Positions 14,126 to 20,733 of a stretch of DNA of 20,733 bases are shown here, piece by piece (within the stretch, counting starts at the first letter, position 1; each line of letters opens with the position of its first letter). Source of the stretch: DAIOFH01 sp036745875 (GTDB lineage Bacteria > Planctomycetota > SZUA-567); assembly GCA_036745875.1 (NCBI GenBank), contig DAIOFH010000065.1:1-20733 (forward strand), in the 5' to 3' direction. The notes below the pieces were generated by a model. It saw only the letters and a program-made list of their open reading frames with translations, made no database searches and was not told the origin of the DNA. The translations under genes and the position numbers were made by a program.

Positions 14126-17100
14126 TCAAAACGAAACCGCAAAAGTCGCGGTCAATCGATGGTCTTTGTATTTGCTGCGCCATTCGTAATCGTAGTCGAC
14201 GCCGGCTTCGTATTTTCCGCACCACTGGGTCTTGAGGCCGCCGCCGATGCGGGCGCGGTTGCGTCCGGGGTTGACGCCTTGGACACCGTAGGTCTGGGAC
14301 GAGCCGGCCAAGCCGTAATCGATTGTTGAATTGTTCTTCTTGGCGGCATAAATCCAGGCCATACGCACTTCCGGCGCTATCTGAACCCCGCCAACGTCGA
14401 AAACCTTGTTCAGACGGACCTGAACCGGGATGTCAACCATATTGGCATGGGTTTTGCCGAAAAAGCCGCGCGAACCGAGTTCGCCGCCGTATTCCTGGAA
14501 GCCTTCCTGACGGTTGTGGGTATAGTAGAGTCCGACCGAGGGGATGACATTGACGAAATAGGTATTATAAACATAACCAAGATCGAGGTTTGCCGTATAA
14601 GCGTGGCTTTTGTACGAAGCGCCCTTGTTGGGGCCGAGCGCCATGGCGACATCATAGTCGTTCCAGGCGTAGGAGAAGCCCAAACCGGCGCGGGCGAAGA
14701 TGCCCGATTCATGGAGGTAGGCGCTGTACAGGGCGAGGTTCATGACGTCGGCGTCGAAATCGGCGGCAAGATCGTCGACATCGACTTTGGCGCGGGTATA
14801 GCCGCCGGCAAAACCGAACAGCAGGCCGGCGAAGCGCTTCTCGTACCCCAAGGTTAAGCCATACCCGTCATAATCATACCCGTTAATGTTGTCTTTCGCT
14901 TTCTGCTTGGCTCAGCCGCCGTGGAAATCGGCCCAAACGCTGCCGCGCGGATCGGCGAAGCCGCCGGGGCTTCCCCTACGACCGGGGAGATTGGCATAGC
15001 CGCTGTCGGAGCCGGCCGCATGGGCCGAAACGGCGGATTGTTGGAGAACGTGGAAATCGAGGTTGAATTCAATACGACGATTGAGCCGGTTCTGGAATTG
15101 GTTGGTAGTGGTCAAGAGAGCCTCGCGGGAGGCGTTGCCGTACTCGCCCAGTGCCTGGCCGGTGGCCAGCACGCCTTCAGCATAGGTTTCCCTGTGGTTG
15201 AGAAGCTGGGTGATTTGCAGCGCTATATCCTTGACGCCTTCCGAAATAGGGGAGGTGGCTGGAGATTCGTCCATGACACGGTCCACCATATACATGCCGT
15301 TTATCTTGTTGGCGTTGATCGGGAGGCTCTTGTCGACAAACAGCTTTCCCACCACGTCCGCGACTTTACCGTATCCTCCGAACACCACGCTGTTGCCGTC
15401 CAAAATGACATTGGCGAGCCCGAAGTTGTACATGGAGTAAAGGGCGTCGGTATCGGTGGGGTTGGACTGGCTGAATTGGGTATTGGTGAACAGCACGTCG
15501 CCGCTTTGCCAATCGCCCCTGGTGACCACTGCGGCCAGGTGGTCGTTGTCGCTGGAGACGGAAAGGCCGCCAAAGTCTATCTGTCCCGGAGAAGGCGTCG
15601 AAATGGTCTTGCTCAGTGAGAGAAGGGCGGTGCGGCTGTAAGCGATGTTGCCGGTCCCCTGAAACACGATGGTGTCGGTGGATGTCGTGGATACTTTGCC
15701 GTCGATGGCGAAAGTGTTTGCCCCGGCGCTGCCGAAAATCGTCGGACCGGATACGGCAATGCTTCCGGAAGAACCGAGCCTGAGCACGGGAGTATTGATC
15801 TGGTTGGCGAAGGTGGTGTCGCCATTAATATCCGTACTCGCAGCAGTGGCTCCGCCCGCATAGACGCCGGCGTTGGCAGTGAGGTTGCCGTCCGTGTTGA
15901 CCAATCCGTCAAACCTGGTGGCGCTGTCCACGCGGATGCTTGCCGCTCGGGTGTCGAAGCCGGTACCCAGGGTAACGCCTGGATCGGTGTTGACCACCAC
16001 CAGACCGCCACTGGTAGCCGCATCCAGCGCCAGTCCGGCAGGCGCGATGGCATCGGCACTGCCGGTGATGGTCATGGTGCTGCCGTCAACCAGCCTTGTG
16101 GCATTGAAGGCGTCATCCATATTGGCCCGGGTAACCAGGTCAAGTTCCGCGCCGGACCTGACGCCGATGGTGCCGCCGGAATAGCTGGAGGACGCGGCCA
16201 TGACCGTCTTGGATGCTATGTCCATGTTTCCGCTGACTGCGGCGTTGAACGTGCTGTCGCCGCCAACCAGGATGTTGCTTGCCGTTACCGCTCCGTTGAA
16301 AACGCCGCCGTTCAGCAGCGCCGGATTCGCACCTGCGACATTGATGCTGGCGGCGTTTTGTCTGTCGGCGAAAGTGAAGGTCCCGCCTGTTGCACCGTTG
16401 GCGTTGACCGAGCCGCCGGCCAGATCACCGCTTACATTTACCTGGTTGACGTTGCCTGTCAAGGCTTGGTCGAGGCCGCTCATCAACGGATTGACATGCG
16501 TATTGATGACCCCGCCGGCATTGGCGAGGGTGCCGGTGCCCCGGCTGAACTGGGCTGCGGAATCCAGGCTCAGGGTGCCGTTGTTGGTAAAGACGTTGGC
16601 GGCGAGGTTAAGACCGCCGCCGTTGGTTACATTGATGATGCCGTTATTGACGCTCGTACCCGAGTTGGTGAACGTGCCGCCATTCAAATTGATCGCGTTG
16701 GCGGAGTTATTGGTGAATGTGCCGGTGTTTTGGACCGTGATGTTGGAACCGGCGAAGGTCGAGCCTGCACCTAATTGCGCCTGTCCCGCCACCGTCAAAT
16801 CGCCGTTGAGGTCGGCGTTGAACGTAGTCTGGTTATTTGCCAGGACGGTGGTGTTCCCAGTGACACCGGCGTTGAAGGTGGAGGCGCTGGCATTGATCCC
16901 GTCGCCCAATGTTATGTTCGCCGCCGAAACGGCCGATCCGAAAGTACCGCCCTGCTCAAAAACGACATTCGCGCCGCCGACATCGATTATCCCGGCACCT
17001 GAGGTTGTCTGTTGGGTTTTGAAGGTGAAGGTCCCGGCGGTAAGTGCGTTATTGCTGAACGCCGTGGTTCCTACCGAACCGGTAGTGATTTCCACTCTCC

Positions 17101-17753
17101 CTGCATTGGGCGCGAGGGTAGAGAGAAGCGCCCCGTTGATCTCGTTGATGCCGCCGGTGATGAGGCCGGCGGAATTATCGATGGCCTGGTCAGAGGAATA
17201 CGCATATACCGCCGAACCCGCCGCCATATTCACCGTTCCCGCATTGACTAACCGACCGAATTGCAAGTCCAGGGAACCTCCGGCAAGTACGTTGATTACC
17301 CCGTCAGGTGCGTTATTGACAACCCCGCCGCTTATATTCCCGCCGGTGTCGATGGTGCCGTGGTTGGTGGTGAGGCCGTTGTTGATGAGTTGCGTGTGGT
17401 TGTTGGACAGGACAAGCCGGCCGCCGTTGTTTATTATAAGCTCGCCGTTTGTACTCACCCCCAAACCGGTGTTGCTGTAATCGGCAGGGTTAGCCCAGAG
17501 CGTGAGAGTGGCTCCATTAAGGATTTGCAATTTGGTATTGTCGTTGATGCCGTATTCTCGGTAATTGTTCGTGCTGTTTGAAAATAATCGGATCGAGGAT
17601 ACCGTCACCGTACCGGGGGCCGTCCCCAAAATCATTGACCGTCGTGCGATTATTGTCAAAAAGATTCATGCCGTTGTTGAATTCCGCCGCGGCAGCTGCT
17701 CCGGCATAGCAAAAGATCAGAACAATAAAAAACGCATTTAGTTTATATTTCAT
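14126..17753 (-). pseudogene. Type V autotransporter, disrupted by a frameshift and an in-frame TGA
   Basis: Three pieces form one autotransporter of about 1208 codons. (1) A signal peptide starts at 17753 (KYKLNAFFIVLIFCYAGAAAAA) after GGGGA. (2) A passenger of roughly 860 residues is rich in Asn, Gly, Thr and Ser, with repeated beta-helix-like units (GGTFTF, NGGVFNGAVTASN, NNGTL). (3) A 12-stranded beta-barrel domain ends in Phe (LTATFAVSF). The signal-peptide frame joins the passenger frame only if one base is removed from the C5 run (G5 at 17615-17619 on the plus strand). The passenger and barrel share a frame but are split by TGA at 14912-14914 in ADFHGG-stop-AKQKAK, where Trp (TGG) would be usual. 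As read, no exported, anchored product can form. Sequencing error is possible. Confidence 0.85.
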
Positions 17754-18142
17754 TTTTCTATCCCCGTTTAAATAACCCATCCAAGATAAGGCGATAGGCT
17801 TGTTAGTACGAATTATTCAAATCTATTCAATGAAATTTAAAGGGCAAATTAAAGAATCCGGTGATGGTTGTTTTCGAATTATGGCATGAGTGTAGACGCG
17901 ACCCGCCATACGTTGGAGAGCCGCGGTTATTAACTCATCCCGTATATGAATTAGTGGCCATGAATCCGGCTCCACCGAGAAATCGCTGGTCGCCTCGGAA
18001 ATCTTGATCTGTTTCGGACCCGCACCGTGATCAATATGAAAGACATAACTTTTTTCATCAAAAATATTATGTATAATCTTCGCGGATCTGCACGAGAGTT
18101 GCGTCGGTGACATTGGTATGGACTAAATTACGGGAGGATGCG
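17754..18142. other. Intergenic region between divergent disrupted genes
   Basis: This 389-base spacer lies between the autotransporter and the CAT-like gene. It holds a TATAAT (18072-18077) suited to the CAT-like gene, with only a poor -35. An uncertain minus-strand ORF, listed separately, covers most of it. I see no repeats or RNA genes. Confidence 0.5.
17823..18113 (-). CDS. Uncertain 96-residue hypothetical protein
   Basis: The open frame has a plausible mixed composition and a helix-like C-terminal part (IHIRDELITAALQRM). I do not recognise it. The ATG at 18111-18113 has no ribosome site, an in-frame TAG lies just upstream, and its 5' end overlaps the likely promoter of the CAT-like gene on the other strand. 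It may be a chance frame or a relic. No signal peptide or membrane segment is visible. Confidence 0.25.
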   Translation of the reverse strand: MSPTQLSCRSAKIIHNIFDEKSYVFHIDHGAGPKQIKISEATSDFSVEPDSWPLIHIRDELITAALQRMAGRVYTHAIIRKQPSPDSLICPLNFIE

Positions 18143-18798
18143 ATGGAATCCAAGTATGAATACCAAACAGTGGACATAGGCACTTGGAACCGCGGGAAGC
18201 ATTATGATTTGTACAAGGACTGTGGTTCCCATTTGTTGGGCTGACCACAAACATTGAAGTTTCACTACTTGTCGATGTATGTCGCAGCAAGAAAATACGT
18301 TTTTTCCGGGCGTTTATACACATAGTTATGTCCTCGATCCATGAGCTTGAGAATTTCCGATTTCGGATAGCGGATGATGAGGTGGTGCTTTTCAAAAATG
18401 CAGATCCCTGTTTCACCGTAATTGACGCCGACACCGATTTATTTTATATCGCGGTGGCAGAGGCGAGCGGGGATTTTTCCCGTTTTGACCGGGCGGTGGA
18501 GCAGGCTGAAAAACGAGCCTTGGAAGACAAGTGCCTTTCCGAAAAACGGCTCGACCTGATTTATATGACATGTCTGCCCTGGGTGGATTTTTCGGAACTT
18601 CTCCAGCCAATTTTTATCAATGCGGCGGATTCGATCCCTCGTTTGGCATGGGGGAAGTTCAAGAAAGCCGGTAACAGGGTGGAAATGCCCTTTACCGTGA
18701 CCGGTCACCATGGATTTATCGACGGTATACACATTGCCCGTCTTATCGAGAGTGTCGGCAGGAAGATTGAAGAATTCGCTGAAGAGATGGGAGTTTGA
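18143..18798 (+). pseudogene. Chloramphenicol acetyltransferase-like gene (CatA family), frameshifted
   Basis: The trimeric CAT fold transfers acetyl from acetyl-CoA to chloramphenicol or a related alcohol. The ATG at 18143 follows GGGAGG with five-base spacing. The first 29 codons match the CAT start (VDIGTWNRGKHYDLY), then the frame closes at a TGA. Adding one base to the CCC run at 18228-18230 restores PFVGLTTNIEVSLLV and leads into the long frame, for 218 residues, the usual CAT length. Downstream motifs are intact: DPCFTVID, LPWVDF, and the catalytic HHGFIDGIH near residues 189-197. Clostridial-type CAT-like proteins do not always confer resistance. An annotator working from frames alone would see only an N-terminally truncated 156-residue protein. 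Confidence 0.85.
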
Positions 18799-19166
18799 AT
18801 CGGTAAATGATCATTACAAAGCTTGACCCGCTATGGCACGGAAAATAACGGGTAATCGCACGGCGCACTCGTCGCGGTGTGTCGTGTCGAATTTCGCCAA
18901 AGTACCAACGAAAAATCACAACGCTCCTTCCAGCGTCCAACTCCAACTATCACAGAATTTTTTAAAATGCTTTAGACCACAGAATCAGTACCGAACCACT
19001 GAACACGTTCGAAATTTATAAAAAAAAACTGGTGATGGAGGGGAAATTCCCATAGTACTTTCTGTGCGTGTGTGCGCGATTGACAATGGGAATGGCGATT
19101 GGGTTGTTCCTGCTTCTACTGTTTGTCCTACTTTTTGGAAAGAACACCATAGGAGGAGATGACTTC
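18799..19166. other. Intergenic region upstream of the SMR gene
   Basis: In this 368-base stretch I see no gene and no convincing promoter. I looked for the ACGR-loop hairpins of guanidine-II riboswitches and the ykkC core, because SMR genes often follow them, and found neither. Confidence 0.5.
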
Positions 19167-19511
19167 ATGCATATCCCGGTTGCAACCTATAGCCTGCTGT
19201 TTGCCGCAGTCGTATTCGAGGCGCTTGGCGTATCATTCATGGAAAAATCGGACGGGATGACGCATGTCGTTTTTGTCGTTCTTTCTCTTGGGGCGTATGC
19301 CGCGTCCTTTGTTTTGGGGACATTTATTTTGAAAGTCATGCCGATGGGCGTCATGTATGCGGTTTGGTGCGGCGTGGGCATTATCCTTGTCGGGGTGATC
19401 GGCTTCTTCATCAATAAGCAGAACCTCGACGCGCCGGTGCTGCTCGGGATGGCGTTGATAGCGGCCGGCGTCATCGTCACCTACCTTTACTCAAAGGACG
19501 TCGCCGCTTAA
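19167..19511 (+). CDS. Small multidrug resistance (SMR/EmrE-like) membrane protein
   Basis: This is a 114-residue four-helix inner-membrane antiporter subunit of the SMR family; members work as dimers and swap protons for cationic drugs, guanidinium or polyamines. The proton- and substrate-binding Glu is E18 in VVFEALGVSFME, matching Glu14 of EmrE. YAASFVLGTFILKVMPMGVMYAVWCGVG is the conserved helix 2-3 block, written here in two parts: AASFVLGTFILK and VMPMGVMYAVWCGVG. The ATG at 19167 is chosen for AGGAGG ten bases upstream and for fit to the family. An in-frame start at 19068 would add a hydrophobic leader unrelated to SMR proteins. No paired SMR gene is adjacent, so a homodimer is likely. 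Substrate is unknown. Confidence 0.9.
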   Translation: MHIPVATYSLLFAAVVFEALGVSFMEKSDGMTHVVFVVLSLGAYAASFVLGTFILKVMPMGVMYAVWCGVGIILVGVIGFFINKQNLDAPVLLGMALIAAGVIVTYLYSKDVAA

Positions 19512-19570
19512 AAAGATTTGGCCGTTGAATCGAGGGTAATAGTCAGTGGCGGGCTTCAAAAACAGTAAAT

Positions 19571-19590
19571 TGGCGGAGAGACAGGGACTT
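19571..19590 (-). other. Putative attachment site: tRNA-Ser 3'-end fragment
   Basis: On the minus strand the last 20 bases read as the end of a tRNA: a T-loop remainder AAGT, a T-stem half CCCTG, an acceptor half TCTCTCC, then G and CCA. Discriminator G with this acceptor is typical of tRNA-Ser. No tRNA body precedes it; the sequence diverges inside the T-loop, as expected for an att core left by a tyrosine recombinase. Confidence 0.5.
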
Positions 19591-19644
19591 CAATCATCTC
19601 GCATTGACTTGGAATTATTGATATTACAATTATATAATAGATGG

Positions 19645-19664
19645 AATACCCATAAAAATACCCA
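19645..19664 (+). repeat. Direct repeat pair beside the putative att site
   Basis: AATACCCA occurs at 19645-19652 and again at 19657-19664, 12 bases apart. Short direct repeats next to an att core are typical arm-type sites for a tyrosine integrase. The pair is short, so chance is possible. Confidence 0.35.
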
Positions 19665-20037
19665 AAAAGGCATTGGCTTCACCCGGTATATTTTGAACTA
19701 TCCCAACCCACCATGACCGTGCGGGAAAAAACGCAAAAAATTTCGACCAACGGGCCGTTCAGAGAAAACGCATCTCATATGCGGACGTACTCTGGTCACG
19801 CGCGATAGCGCAACCGCTCGGCAGTTGGTGGCGTAAGCGGGCCTTGCCCGCGTCGACACACTTGCCAAGTCCGCATCCGGGGGATTAACGGATGCTGTGG
19901 AATCAACCTGGAACCAGTCCCGGCCATTTGCCGCATCGTCCACACCGCCCTATTGGCGCGGTTCCCATGCGTTCCGAAAATATCAACCGCACCGCCTTCT
20001 GTTCGAATCCCATCTTCCGGGAGTTCGAATCCCGATG

Positions 20038-20283
20038 TCACGGCGCAACAGCTTTGCGCCGCTGCCCCGTTTTACGGGTTGATATCTTCGCGGCGGGCAT
20101 CGCGGATTTCCGTTGGCGTTTTTGTTGAGCTACTTTGGGCTTGCTGAGGTCAACCAACCCGTCGGGATTCAGCTTTTGTTGTTCCATTATATGCCGCACA
20201 TAGGCGTCGAGGGTGCCGCCCGCTTTCGCAATCAGTTTTCTGCGGATTTCATGTATTTCCTCAATCGGATCGACTTCATCCAT
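20038..20283 (-). CDS. Putative antitoxin partner of the PIN-domain protein
   Basis: This 81-residue protein starts MDEVDPIEEIHEIRRKL, a pattern common in small proteins found next to PIN-domain toxins (DPI-EEI-R-IR). A predicted helical middle follows (TLDAYVRHIMEQQ), and then a very basic tail (KRQRKS ... RKTGQRRK) that could contact nucleic acid. GGAGGTGA, seven bases before the ATG, lies inside the end of the toxin gene, so the two are co-translated with a gap of four bases. Toxin-first order is the reverse of the commonest VapBC arrangement. The role is inferred from the pairing; I do not recognise a named family. Confidence 0.65.
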   Translation of the reverse strand: MDEVDPIEEIHEIRRKLIAKAGGTLDAYVRHIMEQQKLNPDGLVDLSKPKVAQQKRQRKSAMPAAKISTRKTGQRRKAVAP

Positions 20284-20287
20284 TTCA

Positions 20288-20733
20288 TCACCTCCTCAAT
20301 TCTTCCGGCGTTGCTATGGTTACTTCAGTATACCCGGCTTCCGCGATGATTTTGGCAATTTTGGGTCTATTCGTGGCGTTGTTTATATGCGTACAGTTCC
20401 ATGTCAGCAAATAGGCCATACCATGAACAGCCGCTATCGCAATATGAAACGCGTCCAACGCCGCCTTTTTGGGTACGATATTGGAAGAAAGCAGTTTGCC
20501 GGCAAGGGTGTTGACCTCGGCGGTGGCGGCCAGTTCCAACACACCAACCACCGATTCCAGTCTCAGTCTTGCCGCTTCGGGATCACCTCCTCGTATTTCA
20601 TCAAGAACCGGTCGCGAAACATATAAATCGAAATGCTTTCTGTAAGCCTTCCACCATTCGCGTGTCATTTCCTGTTTTGCCAACTTGATGACATCCCGGC
20701 TCGGGCGCGCCGTCAAGTAGCTGATGACCGACG
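20288..20733 (-). CDS. PIN-domain protein (VapC-like toxin), 5' end outside the window
   Basis: The open frame runs off the right edge. The first residues visible are SVISYLTARPSRD, which follow the catalytic Asp of a PIN start (typically xDTS). Later conserved PIN residues are present: PVLDEI with the second acidic position, DAFHIAIAAVHG with the third Asp, and YLLTWNCTHIN. PIN toxins are Mg-dependent RNases that cut tRNA, rRNA or mRNA. About 147 residues are visible, so only a few N-terminal ones are missing. A TTG at 20716 is in frame but would remove the active-site strand, so it is not the start. Its stop lies four bases before the putative antitoxin. Confidence 0.85.
   Translation of the reverse strand, partial: SVISYLTARPSRDVIKLAKQEMTREWWKAYRKHFDLYVSRPVLDEIRGGDPEAARLRLESVVGVLELAATAEVNTLAGKLLSSNIVPKKAALDAFHIAIAAVHGMAYLLTWNCTHINNATNRPKIAKIIAEAGYTEVTIATPEELRR

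Larger units (their letters stand above)
19512..20037. other. Gene-free region with attachment-site-like sequences
   Basis: In this 526-base stretch I find no convincing gene. It contains a tRNA-Ser 3'-end match (19571-19590), two spaced direct repeats (19645-19664) and two copies of GTTCGAATCCC (20001-20011, 20023-20033), the first continuing like a tRNA-Gly 3' end. This suggests a site of past integration. Confidence 0.5.

Noticed and set aside
14912..14914. UGA recoding as selenocysteine or Trp in the autotransporter
   Set aside because: TGA ends most other genes here, TGG encodes Trp throughout, no SECIS-like hairpin follows, and selenocysteine is not expected in autotransporters.
19068..19166. 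An N-terminal extension of the SMR protein
   Set aside because: It is in frame and hydrophobic, but SMR proteins start near the 19167 Met, which has AGGAGG upstream.
19698..19943. Minus-strand 81-residue ORF
   Set aside because: It has low-complexity, unrecognised content, no ribosome site, and overlaps other equally long frames in the same gene-free stretch.
19960..20045. A functional tRNA gene
   Set aside because: The TTCGAATCCC motifs look like T-loops, but there is no D-arm, anticodon arm or matching 5' acceptor within 90 bases.
1..20733. CRISPR array, insertion sequence or rRNA
   Set aside because: I saw no regularly spaced direct repeats with unique spacers, no transposase-like protein and no rRNA-like conserved sequence.

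Overview
The window reads as chromosomal DNA of a Gram-negative anaerobe. The evidence is an oxygen-sensitive class III ribonucleotide reductase, a bacterial three-subunit molybdenum hydroxylase, an autotransporter with an outer-membrane beta-barrel, sigma70-type promoters, and moderately GC-rich genes separated by AT-rich spacers. TGA ends most genes, so the code is standard. I cannot name the taxon. A Negativicutes-like or Desulfobacterota-like anaerobe would fit, but this is inference.

Layout. Positions 18-2523, minus strand: a GNAT acetyltransferase, a small GIY-YIG protein and threonine synthase (thrC). Positions 2524-6117, plus strand: a 523-base control region with two NrdR-box-like palindromes, then nrdD, a 56-residue ORF that carries the glycyl-radical loop, and nrdG. 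NrdD itself ends without its radical glycine, so the enzyme appears to be split into two polypeptides. Positions 6205-9889, plus strand: an arsenical-resistance locus, arsR - arsP-like permease - arsE-like - arsF-like - arsG-like, with two matching palindromes placed as ArsR operators. Positions 9966-13663, minus strand: xdhC, xdhB and xdhA, a complete molybdenum hydroxylase of E. coli XdhABC type. Its leader has a strong promoter followed by a very long hairpin and a T-tract.

The right third looks like accessory or decaying DNA. The autotransporter (14126-17753, minus) has a frameshift after its signal peptide and an in-frame TGA just before its beta-barrel. The chloramphenicol-acetyltransferase-like gene (18143-18798, plus) has a one-base frameshift. 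An intact SMR-family membrane protein follows. A gene-free stretch then carries a sequence matching the 3' end of a tRNA-Ser, with direct repeats beside it that resemble the attachment site of an integrated element. Last come a PIN-domain toxin, cut by the window edge, and a small putative antitoxin.

How the genes work together. NrdG would activate the NrdD pair to make dNTPs without oxygen. ArsR would release both ars promoters when it binds trivalent arsenicals; the ArsE/ArsF thiol proteins would reduce nitroaromatic arsenicals, and the permeases would export the products. XdhABC would oxidise a purine or related heterocycle. These functions come from family resemblance, not from direct evidence in the DNA.
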